NCBI RefSeq assembly: GCF_014698235.1 | Contig: NZ_JACJSP010000006.1 | Span: forward strand, 1-64,000 | DNA length: 64,000 nt | Direction: 5' to 3' | From: Limnothrix sp. FACHB-406 | GTDB lineage: Bacteria > Cyanobacteriota > Cyanobacteriia > CACIAM-69d | Part shown: positions 55,418 to 64,000 of the stretch, piece by piece | How the letters are laid out: each line of letters starts with the position of its first letter | How positions within the stretch are numbered: position 1 is the stretch's first letter | Made by a program: the position numbers and the translations under genes | The notes under the pieces: generated by a model | What the model was told of the DNA's origin: nothing | The model's input: only the letters and a program-made list of their open reading frames with translations | Databases searched by the model: none

Positions 55418-56208
55418 GATGCAATCAATCACGCAATCGGCGGTGAGGGCAGAGGGAGGATCGTTGATCCAGTCGGGCAAAACCCGAAATAATCGAAAAT
55501 GACCAAAGGTGACTGGAAATCGCCACAGGTGACCCGAGAGCGCCAGAAATCGACCCGAAAATTGCTGGAAATCACCAGAGGCAACCCAAGATAGCTGGAA
55601 ACAACCCCAGAGAGAGTTGGAGATCCCCAAAGGTGGCTGGAAGACGGCAGCAACCGGCCTCAGCGCTCCAGGATAGGAATTTACCGGTTTTTGGTCGGTG
55701 CGCCGCAGGGATTGGTGCTGTGTTTGATCCTGGGTCTATCAGGGAACCGAAATTTTCTCATAAATGTTTTTAATCAAATGGTGGGGGTCTGCTTCAGAAT
55801 AATGAAGAACGGGCGATCGTGCGGCTAGGTCGAGATGAGATCCTAGGTTGATGATCATTTGTCACCGTTCGATCGCCTAAGGTTCACTGTCTACGGTTCA
55901 GTCACCCCGTGACCTCTCGATTCACGCCCCCTTTCTCCAGAATGGTGGGCCTGTGAATTTGGCCCGGGCCCTGATGGTTGTCGTTGGGGACTCTTCCCAG
56001 TGCAACCTTCCGCCAAAAGGCTGTTTCGCCCTGTGTTGTTTCGCCTCGTGTTGTTTCGCCTCGTGTTGTTGCGCCCTGTGCTGTTTCGCCCTGTGCCGTT
56101 TCACCCGATCGCGCCACGACATCTTGCAGCAACGGCTTTCTTCGCCAACTCCCGATCGATTTCCATCCCATTCCACTCGATGGCTTTCTCCAGGCTGTAG
56201 TACTGTCT
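55418..56208. other. 791-base divergent region upstream of rbcR
   Basis: Gene-free. It contains degenerate repeats of the AGGTGACTGGAAATC kind (about 55500-55645), an AT-rich patch near 55755-55790 and the 15-base array at 56021-56110. Open frames through the 15-base array follow the repeat and encode pentapeptide periodicities; I do not consider them genes. Confidence 0.55.
56021..56110. repeat. 15-base tandem repeat, 5-6 copies, upstream of rbcR
   Basis: Units CTGTTTCGCCCTGTG, TTGTTTCGCCTCGTG (twice), TTGTTGCGCCCTGTG, CTGTTTCGCCCTGTG and a degenerate sixth run without gaps. The array ends 98 bases before the rbcR start. Confidence 0.95.
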
Positions 56209-57198
56209 ATGTCCGATTTGCCATTCACGCTTGACCAACTCCGCATCCTCAAGGCGATCGCCGCCGAAGGGAGCTTTAAGCGGGCCGCCGATAGCCTCTA
56301 TGTTTCGCAACCTGCGGTGAGCTTGCAGGTACAAAACCTAGAGCGCCAATTGGATGTGCCCCTGTTCGATCGCGGCGGTCGCCGGGCCCAACTAACCGAA
56401 GCAGGCCACATGCTGCTGAGTTACGGCGAAAAGATCCTGACCCTTTGCCAGGAAACCTGCCGAGCGATCAAAGATTTGCAAAACCTCCAAGGCGGAACCT
56501 TGATCGTGGGGGCCAGCCAAACCACCGGGACTTATCTGCTGCCTCGGATGATTGGCATGTTCCACGACAAATATCCCGAGGTGGGGGTGCAGTTGCATGT
56601 GCATTCCACCCGCCGCACCTCCTGGAGCGTGTCGAACGGCCAAATCGACCTGGCCATCATTGGCGGCGAAGTGCCGGCCGAGCTGCAAGAGTCCTTGGAA
56701 GTGTTGGCCTATGCCCGCGATGAGCTGGCGCTGATTTTGCCACCTCAGCACCCATTGGCCCAGCTTGATCCCATCGATCGGGAACATCTCTATGGGTTGT
56801 CTTTCATTGCCCTTGACTCCCAATCCACCATCCGCAAAGTGATTGATACGGTCTTGAGTCAGTCGGGAATTGACACCCGCCGCCTCAAGGTGGATATGGA
56901 ATTGAACTCGATCGAAGCCATTAAAAACGCAGTTCAAGCAGGTCTCGGCGCGGCCTTTGTCTCCGTAGCGGCGATCGAAAAAGAACTGCAATTAGGCCAC
57001 CTCCACCGCAGCCAAATCGAAAACTTCCGGGTTGAGCGAATCCTCAAGGTGATTACCAACCCCAACCGCTATCGCTCCAAGGCCGCAGAAGCCTTCACTC
57101 GCGACATTTTGCCCCATTTTGCTTCGGCCGATTTATATCCACCGCCCCCGAGCGTCCCTAGCTCTCCGGAACCGGAAATGCTGATTAGTTTGGATTAG
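56209..57198 (+). CDS. rbcR: LysR-type regulator RbcR (Ycf30 type)
   Basis: 329 residues. The N-terminus [20 protein letters not shown], the helix-turn-helix [20 protein letters not shown] and [17 protein letters not shown], and the effector domain with [16 protein letters not shown] and [24 protein letters not shown] are characteristic of the cyanobacterial/plastid RbcR (Ycf30) group, which controls Rubisco and carbon-fixation genes. The tail is Pro/Ser-rich. The ATG at 56209 matches the family start; the long upstream open frame crosses a tandem repeat. The gene is bracketed by two 15-base arrays. Confidence 0.92.
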   Translation: MSDLPFTLDQLRILKAIAAEGSFKRAADSLYVSQPAVSLQVQNLERQLDVPLFDRGGRRAQLTEAGHMLLSYGEKILTLCQETCRAIKDLQNLQGGTLIVGASQTTGTYLLPRMIGMFHDKYPEVGVQLHVHSTRRTSWSVSNGQIDLAIIGGEVPAELQESLEVLAYARDELALILPPQHPLAQLDPIDREHLYGLSFIALDSQSTIRKVIDTVLSQSGIDTRRLKVDMELNSIEAIKNAVQAGLGAAFVSVAAIEKELQLGHLHRSQIENFRVERILKVITNPNRYRSKAAEAFTRDILPHFASADLYPPPPSVPSSPEPEMLISLD

Positions 57199-57224
57199 TC
57201 AATTTGGCATTAATCCTTCTCAAG

Positions 57225-57299
57225 CTAATTAATCTTGGGTTAATTAATCTTGGATTAATCAATCTCGAACTAATCAATCTCGGACTAATCAATCTTGGG
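57225..57299. repeat. 15-base tandem repeat, 5 copies, downstream of rbcR
   Basis: Units (C/T)TAAT(T/C)AATCT(T/C)G(G/A)(G/A) repeat five times at exact 15-base spacing. The sequence is unrelated to the upstream 15-base array. Further right (57370-57410) TTGATCAGAAA occurs three times. Confidence 0.95.
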
Positions 57300-57492
57300 T
57301 TAACCGATTTTTAGAAAACAAGTGATCAAAAAACAATAGGCAACCAAATCGGAAACCAATTTTAAAATTTTGATCAGAAACCGGTTGATCAGAAAGTTGA
57401 TCAGAAATCTGAACCATTGACCTTCTGGGGAATAATTGCCGGCCGTTGCGGCCCCTGGCTTAGACTGGAGGCAGCGACCGAAGGCAATCCCC

Positions 57493-58980
57493 ATGGAGGT
57501 TTACTGCACGCGGCCGGGGTGCGATCGCCCCCGGAACGAGTTTCCCGATCTGGATCACCCTCAGACCCTGGTGTCTGTGGGGCAAAAGTTTTGTTCGCGC
57601 TGCGGAATGCCGCAAATTTTGGGCGGTCGCTATTTGCCGATTCGTCTGTTGGGGCAGGGCGGCTTCGGAGCGGCTTATTTAGCTATCGATCGCTACACCC
57701 CCGCAACCCGTAAATGCGTGGTGAAACAGTTTTTGCCGCCGGCCGACCTTCAGGGCGATCGCCTAGCCCTGGCCCAATCTTTGTTTGTGAAGGAAGCGGC
57801 GGTGCTGGAATCTTTGGGCCATGAGCATCCCCAAATTCCGGATCTGTTCGCCTTTTTTCCGCTCACGGTTCCCACCCCAACGGGCGATCGCACGCAGGAC
57901 TACTTCTACATTGTTCAGGAATTCATTGACGGGCAAAATCTGGAAGAGGAGCTAGCAGATCAGGGCCCTTTCTCAGAGGCAGAAACGCGGATCGTGTTGC
58001 GAGAAGTGCTGAAGGTGCTGCATTTCATTCACGATCGGGGAGCCATTCATCGAGACATCAAACCCTCAAATCTGATGCGGCGGCGGGATGGGCGGCTGTT
58101 TTTGTTGGATTTTGGTTCCGTGCGATTGGCGGCCCAAGGCTCGAATAACCAGTCCACCAGCATCTATTCCACCGGATTTGCGCCGCCGGAACAGGTAACC
58201 GGCGGGATGGTTTTCCCATCCACAGATCTCTATAGCTTGGGGGTCACTTGCCTGGTGTTGTTAACGGGGCAAGCGCCTGAAACCCTTTATGACTCGTTTC
58301 AGGGCCAATGGCGCTGGCGATCGGGGGTGACGGTCAGCGATGAGTTGGCCGTGGTGCTCGATCGGCTGGTGCAGCTCACGCCCAATCAACGGTTCAGCTC
58401 AGCCCAAGAGGTGCTGGCGCGGCTTGATCAGGTGACCATTTTGCCGTTGGTGAATCCCGGCGCGGGCCAGCCCAGTTTGCAAATTTTGAGCGTGCCACCC
58501 AAACTCAGCACCTCTCAGCCAGTGGCCGCCGGCCCCGCCCCCCTTGCGCCCCATCCTCCAGCGCCAACCCAACCGCAACCCGCCACCTCCCCAAAACCCA
58601 GCAAGGGCAAGGCGCGATCGGGCACACCCTTCAGCACGCGCGAGTGGATCAGCCACAGCCTGTTTACTGGTGTTCAGGGCACATTAATTTGGAACTTTGG
58701 GCAAAGTTTGGGGCAATTGTTCGGCATTGAGGCGGCCGTGCCGGGCCTGTGGTTGCTGATTATTTTGGTGGCGCTGCAACAGTCGCGGACGATCGAGCGG
58801 TGGGATTTGTTGCTGTTGCCGGTGATTACGATCGGGGTAGTCAGCCTGATTCCTCTGTTGCGAAACGGGTTAGCCCTGTTGGAATTGATCGTGCTGGCCG
58901 GGGCGATCGGGCTGGTTTGCGTCATCATCACCTGCATCATTCGCCTCGGATTTCTGCTCACAGGTCGCTCTCGACCCTAA
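57493..58980 (+). CDS. 4-Cys-type Ser/Thr protein kinase with C-terminal membrane segments
   Basis: 495 residues. A short N-terminal zinc-ribbon-like module has Cys5, Cys10, Cys34 and Cys37 (FCSRCG). The Hanks-type kinase domain (about 45-320) has GQGGFG (54-59), the ATP lysine in VVKQF, HRDIKPSNLM, LLDFGSVR and an APE-like APPEQ. A Pro/Ala-rich linker (about 335-390) is followed by two or three hydrophobic helices (LWLLIILVALQQS, LLLLPVITIGVVSLIPLL, LIVLAGAIGLVCVIITCII). All catalytic residues are present. The 4-Cys motif is common in cyanobacterial kinases; the target is unknown. Confidence 0.88.
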   Translation: MEVYCTRPGCDRPRNEFPDLDHPQTLVSVGQKFCSRCGMPQILGGRYLPIRLLGQGGFGAAYLAIDRYTPATRKCVVKQFLPPADLQGDRLALAQSLFVKEAAVLESLGHEHPQIPDLFAFFPLTVPTPTGDRTQDYFYIVQEFIDGQNLEEELADQGPFSEAETRIVLREVLKVLHFIHDRGAIHRDIKPSNLMRRRDGRLFLLDFGSVRLAAQGSNNQSTSIYSTGFAPPEQVTGGMVFPSTDLYSLGVTCLVLLTGQAPETLYDSFQGQWRWRSGVTVSDELAVVLDRLVQLTPNQRFSSAQEVLARLDQVTILPLVNPGAGQPSLQILSVPPKLSTSQPVAAGPAPLAPHPPAPTQPQPATSPKPSKGKARSGTPFSTREWISHSLFTGVQGTLIWNFGQSLGQLFGIEAAVPGLWLLIILVALQQSRTIERWDLLLLPVITIGVVSLIPLLRNGLALLELIVLAGAIGLVCVIITCIIRLGFLLTGRSRP

Positions 58981-59013
58981 TCAGAATCTATGGACATCCT
59001 CAACACAACCAGA

Positions 59014-59033
59014 CAAGGGGCTTAAGCCCCTTG
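59014..59033. repeat. Palindromic repeat CAAGGGGCTTAAGCCCCTTG
   Basis: A perfect 20-base palindrome between the stops of the convergent kinase and CSP41-like genes, flanked by CCAGA and TCCCCCACAA. In this position it could also end transcription in both directions, though no T-run follows. Confidence 0.95.
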
Positions 59034-59066
59034 TCCCCCACAATTTCGCGAGAATTTTCAGCAGAT

Positions 59067-60005
59067 TTAAGCCAAGGCTTTCACGATTTCTTCATCAGTT
59101 GAAAAGTCCACTTCCGCGCGATCGGCTCCCGACGGTAAGTAATCATTTTCAAACGCATCTCGCAACCCAGAAACCAAATCGTAGGCAGGTTGCCATCCCA
59201 AATCCTGTTTTGCTTGTTGATTGCTGGCAAAGAAATGCTGCACGCGCATTGGAAAAGCCTTTCGCTTGCCAAAATCAAATTGCTTGGGATCGTAATGAAT
59301 CAGTTGCAATTGCTCCGGATCTTTACCGGCAGCCAATGCACAGGCCCGCGCCAAGCCATCGAACGTGACGTAGCGATCGCCCGAAATGTTGTAGATTTTG
59401 CCAATGGTCTTGGGGTTACCAGCCGCCGCCACCATTGCACTAGCCAAGTCAGCCACATGGCCCAGTTGGGTGATGTGTAATCCGTTGCCGGGAATGGGAA
59501 TCGGGCGATCGCGCACAATCCGATCAAAAAACCAAGATTCCAGCGGATTGTAATTCAGGGGCCCGTAGATATAGGTTGGTCGAAACGATGTGAAGGGTTC
59601 ATCATGGTGGGCTAAATAACTTTCCGTTTCATGTTTGCCCTTGTGACGACTTTTGGGATCAACGGGGTCTGCTTCGCAGTGGGGCAATTGGTCGGTTTTC
59701 AGGTAAACACCGGCCGAACTCATGTAGAGAAAATGCTCGGTTTTGCCGCGCAACACTTCCACCAGCGGTTGCGTGTCGCTGAGTTCGCGACCGTTATTAT
59801 CAAACACCCATTCAAAGTGGCGATGGGCTAGCTTTGATTTCAATTCATCGCCTTGGGTGCGATCGCACTGAATGACTTCCAAACCTTCAACGGGCGAGGG
59901 CTTGCGACCACGATTCAACAGGGTGACTTCATGACCTTTTTCCACCAGTAATCGGGTCAGATAAACGCCAATAAACCGCGTTCCACCCATCACTAAAACA
60001 CGCAT
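59067..60005 (-). CDS. NAD-dependent epimerase-like protein, CSP41-like
   Basis: 312 residues, atypical short-chain dehydrogenase fold. Nucleotide motif VMGGTRFIGVYL at the N-terminus, VFDNNGRE, MSSAGVYL, RPTYIYGPLNYNP and HVADLASAMVAA. In place of the usual YxxxK there is HKGKHETESYL. This matches the plastid/cyanobacterial CSP41 (chloroplast stem-loop binding) group, which is linked to RNA binding and ribosome or transcript stability; a sugar-epimerase role cannot be excluded. Confidence 0.82.
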   Translation of the reverse strand: MRVLVMGGTRFIGVYLTRLLVEKGHEVTLLNRGRKPSPVEGLEVIQCDRTQGDELKSKLAHRHFEWVFDNNGRELSDTQPLVEVLRGKTEHFLYMSSAGVYLKTDQLPHCEADPVDPKSRHKGKHETESYLAHHDEPFTSFRPTYIYGPLNYNPLESWFFDRIVRDRPIPIPGNGLHITQLGHVADLASAMVAAAGNPKTIGKIYNISGDRYVTFDGLARACALAAGKDPEQLQLIHYDPKQFDFGKRKAFPMRVQHFFASNQQAKQDLGWQPAYDLVSGLRDAFENDYLPSGADRAEVDFSTDEEIVKALA

Positions 60006-60190
60006 AAATCCCTTGCACCTTTCAAAAAATGGAGTATTGATCGCTTGGAAAACGAAATTGGGGAAAGAAATAGCCCGAAAGCTTTGAGACCACAGCGACG
60101 AGGCTATTTTATCGATTTATTCCCCACACAAACGCTCCACCGCCCCTTAAGATTTGATCTGTTACCGCTTGCGATTGATTGTGCCTGCCC

Positions 60191-62200
60191 ATGAGTCGGT
60201 TTGACCCCGCTGAAGATGCTGCCTCGGGCGATCGGGATGCGCGATCGCGCCGCAGCTTTGGATCGGCGGCCGATTGGCAAGGAGCAGGAGACGATTGGCC
60301 CTTGGAAGCGTTCAACGTCAAAGCATTTCGCAAACGGGGCGATCGCTCCGGTGAGCCGGGCCCCAGCGCCCGATCGCGCCCTCGATCGCGCCCTCAATCT
60401 TGGTTGGGGCCAACGCCCGATCGGGATGACTCACGGGCCCAAAAATGGGAGCAAACCTGGCGGCAAATTCGCGCCCAGTTGCCCGACCCACGCCAGGTGA
60501 ACCCGTCCCGCCAACGGGTGACGGTTGTGGGCGGCGTTTTGCTGGCGGCTGTGGCGGGGTTGGTGTTGCGGTTGGTGTGGTTACAGGGCGTTCAGGGCGA
60601 AACCCTCACCAACCGGGCCCGCGCCCAACAGCGAGTAACGGTCAAACCCTTTGCGCCTCGCCGCTCAATTGTCGATCGACGCGGGGTGGCGCTGGCGCTC
60701 GATCGGGTCACCTACACCCTCTACGCCCACCCCAAGCTATTCAACAAGCCCAAATCCGTGGTGGCGGCCCTTGTGGCTTCGATTTTGCAGGAACCGGTGA
60801 CGGAGGTGGCCCAAAAACTGGAGCGGGGCCGCAGCGGCATTCGGCTCCACGAGTCCCTGACGGAAGACCAGGCCCAACGGATTCGGCGCACGGCCTTGGA
60901 TGGGCTGGAGTTGCATGAGCGGCCCGGCCGGGTCTATCCCCAGGATGAGATGGCGGCGGAGATTGTGGGTTATGTGAACCTATTTGACGGCCAAGGTAAG
61001 ACCGGCTTGGAATATTCCATGGGGCGACTGTTGGCGCGATCGGTCAGCCCTGTGACCCTGGAACGGGCCCCCGGTGGCTATGCCCTGCCGCGCTTGGGCA
61101 GTCTGGAAAACGATCGGCTGAACCAGTTGACCTATTTAGACGATTTACAGCTCAAATTAACCCTTGATTTGCGATTGCAACGGGCCGCCCGGGCCGCCGT
61201 GCAAGCTCAAATGACCGCCAGCCGCGCCAAAAAGGGAGCCGCGATCGTCCTGGATGTGCAAACGGGAGCCATTCGGGCCCTGGTTTGTGAACCCAATTAC
61301 AATCCCAATCGCTACTCAGAGGCGGATGTTGCCCGTTTCCGGAATTGGGTGGTTTCGGATTTGTACGAACCGGGGTCAACCTTCAAGCCGCTGGTGATGG
61401 CTATGGGGCTGGATTCGAGGGTGTTGAGTTTGGATGACACCTTTGATGACAATGGTTCGGTGCAAGTGGGCGATCGAATTATTCGCAATTTCAACTTTGC
61501 CAGGCTAGGAAAATTAAATCTGAGCAAAGTCATCCAAACTTCGAGTAATGTTGCCACAGTTCGGATTGGTTTGCGATTAGATCCAGGGGTGTTTTATCAA
61601 TACTTACAACGCCTGGGTTTTAATCAAGCTAGCGGGGTTGATTTGCCCTTTGAAACCCCTGGTCAAATTAAAGATCGTCAGACTTTTTTAGCCTCCAAAA
61701 TTGACCGCGCCACCACCTCTTTTGGTCAAGGGGTTGCCATTACACCGCTACAACTGGTGCGGGCGATCGCGGCCCTGGCCAATGGGGGAAAACTCGTCAC
61801 GCCGCACATTGTGGACAGCCTCAGCACCGTTGAAGGGCAACCCTATTGGCAACCGGCCCACCCGGAACCGATGCCCGTCTTTTCCGCCGCCACCACCCGC
61901 GAGGTGCTGAAAATGATGGAAACCGTGGTGTCTCAGGGCACGGGCAAACGGGCTCAAATTCCGGGTTATCGGATTGCGGGCAAAACCGGCACTTCCCAAA
62001 AACAAGATGAACGGGGCGGCTATCGGCGCGGGGCTGTCATTGCCAGTTTTGTCAGCATTTTTCCCGTTGAAAATCCTCGATATGTGGTGATGACCATTTT
62101 TGATGAACCTCCGGGTGGTTCTGGCGGGGTGGTGGCGGCTCCGGCGGCTAAGCCGATTTTGGAATCGATTATTACGCTCGATGGATTACCACCCCAATAG
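60191..62200 (+). CDS. ftsI: Penicillin-binding protein 2/3 (septal transpeptidase)
   Basis: 669 residues. A polar, Arg/Asp-rich cytoplasmic N-terminus (about 1-100) precedes one membrane helix (VVGGVLLAAVAGLVLRLVW), the PBP dimerisation domain (RRSIVDRRGVALA, GYVNLFDGQGKTGLEYSM) and the transpeptidase domain with STFK (Ser396), SSN (about 452) and KTGTS (about 598). It cross-links septal or lateral peptidoglycan. The cytoplasmic tail is longer than in E. coli FtsI. The ATG at 60191 is used; a TTG four codons earlier is possible. Confidence 0.92.
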   Translation: MSRFDPAEDAASGDRDARSRRSFGSAADWQGAGDDWPLEAFNVKAFRKRGDRSGEPGPSARSRPRSRPQSWLGPTPDRDDSRAQKWEQTWRQIRAQLPDPRQVNPSRQRVTVVGGVLLAAVAGLVLRLVWLQGVQGETLTNRARAQQRVTVKPFAPRRSIVDRRGVALALDRVTYTLYAHPKLFNKPKSVVAALVASILQEPVTEVAQKLERGRSGIRLHESLTEDQAQRIRRTALDGLELHERPGRVYPQDEMAAEIVGYVNLFDGQGKTGLEYSMGRLLARSVSPVTLERAPGGYALPRLGSLENDRLNQLTYLDDLQLKLTLDLRLQRAARAAVQAQMTASRAKKGAAIVLDVQTGAIRALVCEPNYNPNRYSEADVARFRNWVVSDLYEPGSTFKPLVMAMGLDSRVLSLDDTFDDNGSVQVGDRIIRNFNFARLGKLNLSKVIQTSSNVATVRIGLRLDPGVFYQYLQRLGFNQASGVDLPFETPGQIKDRQTFLASKIDRATTSFGQGVAITPLQLVRAIAALANGGKLVTPHIVDSLSTVEGQPYWQPAHPEPMPVFSAATTREVLKMMETVVSQGTGKRAQIPGYRIAGKTGTSQKQDERGGYRRGAVIASFVSIFPVENPRYVVMTIFDEPPGGSGGVVAAPAAKPILESIITLDGLPPQ

Positions 62201-62249
62201 GTTTTCAGAGATCAAGTTCGCTCAATTTTCTGACCACTTGGGAACGGAT

Positions 62250-64000
62250 TTAGCGCGATCGAATCACCGATAGCAAACTGGAGCGATCGTCTGTCCAAAG
62301 TTGGCTAGGGGGTTGGGGTGGAACCGGTTGCCATTGGGTTTGGGGGCGATCGATTAACCAATTCAGATCCTGGGGCGATCGGGCGATTGCCACCCAATGG
62401 GAAGGGGTTTTACCGATTGCTTTTTCCGCTTCCAAAACCCGTAAATCCCAGCGATGAATCGCCGTTAAACGCAAATCTTGGCTAATGGCTCCCAAGACGG
62501 GCAACAGGTCAAGATAGCGATTCGTAATGTTAACCAAAATCAAGCCCCGATCGGTCAGCTTGTTGAGATAGCTGGCAATGGCTTCACGGGTAATTAAGTG
62601 CACAGGAATGGAGTCGGAGCTAAAGGCATCCATAATCACCAAATCTAGGGAGCGATCGCTCGCCGTTTGCATTTTTAAACGGCCATCCCCAATTTCCACC
62701 GCTACCTTGCCCTTCGACAGTTCCAAGAAACTGAAATAGGTGGGATTTTGAGCGATCAACTTCACTGTGGGATCAATTTCATAAAATGTCCATTGCTGAT
62801 CCGGTTGGGCATAGCTGGCCAACGTGCCAATGCCCAGGCCCAAAACCGCCACCTGATCGCGCCGAGATTGATTAAACCCCGCAAAAAATTCCCCGATCGG
62901 ACCCGTTTCTGTGAAGTAGGTGAGCGGTCGATCGCGCCGTTGGGGCAGCAGGCTTTGTTGGCCATGGAGTGTGGAGCCGTGGAGCAAGGACATGACCTGT
63001 CTTGAGCGATCGCGCACCACCCGATTCACTCCAAAAAAGCTGCGATCAATTAACAACACCTCGCCCCGTAAGCCCACGGAAAATTGCATCATTAAAATAA
63101 TGGCCAGTCCCGCAGAAATAATTTTGGTTTTGCGCAATTGCAGCGCCCAACCAATCGAGGCCAGCAAGCCAAAAGCAACGCCATAGGCGGCCCAATAGTC
63201 TGCCAGATGATTGAAATTAATTCCTGCTAGCAGCGCTCCAAACCCCAGCCCGATCGCAATCCAACTCCACTTGGGCAAGCGGTGGGAGTTAATCACCGAC
63301 AGCAGCGTCAAAATCAGAATCAGGGGATATTCTTGGGTTGTGGGAAACAGGTAGGGCGCAGCGATCGCGTTAAACGATCCACCCAAAGCTCCCCCCAAAG
63401 CAATCCAGAAATAAAACTGCGTTAGGTAGGTTACGGATGGCTTAATTAGCGCCAGAGTTTGATGGCAAACAAAGGCCGCGATCGCAAATCCCAGCCAGTG
63501 AAATGGCAACATCACCCACAAATTTTGGGCCCCATCCAAGCGCGACCAAAACACCAACGGAGTCACCAATAATGGCAAGCTGGCGATCGACAGTGGATAG
63601 GCGATCGCGCTCCATCGCCAATTGGAAAAAGCGACAATATAAGTTAGTAGATAAAGGCTGAGGGGAATTGCCCAAAAGAGGGGAATTGCCGCCAAATCCG
63701 TGGTGACATAGGTGGTGACACCCAGCGATAAGCTGGCTGGCAAGAAGGCAAATAGGGCCCATTGGAGTCGATCGCGCCAAGTGGGTTGCAAGGGTTTGTT
63801 TGGCGAGCTATCCGGCTCAGAAGCAAACGTTAAGCGATTGACCACTGCGCCATTTTTTGAACTAGCTGGTGTATTGCCGAGGGTGGTTAATTGCTCTGGT
63901 AATGTTGTTAATTCTTCTAGATTTTCGAGGCTTTCTAGTTTTTTAAAGTCTCCTAAACTTTCAAAATTTTCTAATCCTGGTTGTTGTTTTGATTGCAGAA
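62250..64000 (-). CDS. Membrane spermidine-synthase-like protein, 5' end outside the window
   Basis: The C-terminal half (from about residue 290 of the GTG-initiated 531-residue form) is a SAM-dependent methyltransferase/polyamine-synthase fold: VAVLGLGIGTLASY, FYEIDPTVKLIA, VEIGDGRL, LDLVIMDAFSSDSIPVHLIT. The N-terminal half has about eight membrane helices. The first candidate start is a GTG at 63845, but the same frame stays open to the right edge. Its upstream residues are Leu/Glu-rich (KKLESLENLEEL), so the true start probably lies beyond 64000. Aminopropyl transfer is an inference; many membrane-linked members have unknown substrates. Confidence 0.75.
   Translation of the reverse strand, partial: LQSKQQPGLENFESLGDFKKLESLENLEELTTLPEQLTTLGNTPASSKNGAVVNRLTFASEPDSSPNKPLQPTWRDRLQWALFAFLPASLSLGVTTYVTTDLAAIPLFWAIPLSLYLLTYIVAFSNWRWSAIAYPLSIASLPLLVTPLVFWSRLDGAQNLWVMLPFHWLGFAIAAFVCHQTLALIKPSVTYLTQFYFWIALGGALGGSFNAIAAPYLFPTTQEYPLILILTLLSVINSHRLPKWSWIAIGLGFGALLAGINFNHLADYWAAYGVAFGLLASIGWALQLRKTKIISAGLAIILMMQFSVGLRGEVLLIDRSFFGVNRVVRDRSRQVMSLLHGSTLHGQQSLLPQRRDRPLTYFTETGPIGEFFAGFNQSRRDQVAVLGLGIGTLASYAQPDQQWTFYEIDPTVKLIAQNPTYFSFLELSKGKVAVEIGDGRLKMQTASDRSLDLVIMDAFSSDSIPVHLITREAIASYLNKLTDRGLILVNITNRYLDLLPVLGAISQDLRLTAIHRWDLRVLEAEKAIGKTPSHWVAIARSPQDLNWLIDRPQTQWQPVPPQPPSQLWTDDRSSLLSVIRSR

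Noticed and set aside
55902-56252. Minus-strand frame encoding repeated GETAQ-like pentapeptides
   Set aside because: The periodicity comes from the 15-base tandem array, which is open in several frames; there is no start context or conserved domain.

Overview
The window looks like an ordinary stretch of cyanobacterial chromosome. It carries ntcA, petE (plastocyanin), a CpcL-type phycobilisome rod linker and an rbcR/ycf30-type LysR regulator. Several cyanobacterial families of unknown function are also present (DUF3084, DUF3288, DUF6671, DUF6636-like), and the HIP1-like words GCGATCGC/CGATCG are very frequent. GC is moderately high except in a few AT-rich pockets. I do not assign a genus. Functions below come from recognising family motifs by eye, with no database search.

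Layout. 0-10 kb: possible transposase tail at the left edge, fabI (-), ntcA (+), DUF3084 membrane coiled-coil protein (+), xseB (-), moeA (+), a repeat-rich M15-type peptidase (-), a HAD phosphatase (+), tRNA-Gly(CCC) (-), trpD (+). 10-20 kb: an 828-base gene-free stretch, a secreted GH9 glycosidase plus a Wzx-like flippase (+), an M16 peptidase (-), a DUF697-type GTPase with an LPN-repeat linker (+), DUF362 (+), a small secreted protein (-), two small conserved genes (+). 20-31 kb: cpcL with a terminator, DUF6671, a Ca2+/H+ antiporter, an anchored beta-propeller protein and a TIGR03943-like protein (all -), two secreted or surface repeat proteins (+), tRNA-fMet (-), dnaX (-). 31-44.6 kb: a tandem repeat array, a translationally coupled AAA ATPase/TPR pair (-), GH57 (+), radC (+), GNAT (-), an SLH-domain protein (+), an M1 aminopeptidase (-). 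44.6-46.4 kb: an AT-rich island with an HDAC-family deacetylase and a cupin. 46.5-64 kb: diguanylate cyclase (-), TPR protein (+), gmk, petE, pyrD, a thioredoxin and an NnrU-like protein (all -), rbcR and a 4-Cys Ser/Thr kinase (+), a CSP41-like protein (-), ftsI/pbpB (+), and a spermidine-synthase-like membrane protein (-) whose frame runs off the right edge.

Most genes are single units of alternating orientation with little operon structure. Exceptions are the ATPase-TPR pair (ATGA overlap), GH9-flippase, the HDAC-cupin pair and the gmk/petE/pyrD/trx/NnrU run. Housekeeping themes are nitrogen control, carbon-fixation control, light harvesting and electron transport, envelope synthesis, pyrimidine/tryptophan/fatty-acid synthesis and DNA replication or repair.

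The least explained material is the repeat content of the intergenic regions: four copies of a 20-base palindrome, a second palindromic family with conserved GTAGGGG flanks and changing cores, a 127-base array, and many 12-19-base tandem arrays, including two 15-base arrays on either side of rbcR. The best candidate for an undescribed system is the AAA ATPase/kinesin-light-chain-type TPR pair at 31.5-34.8 kb.
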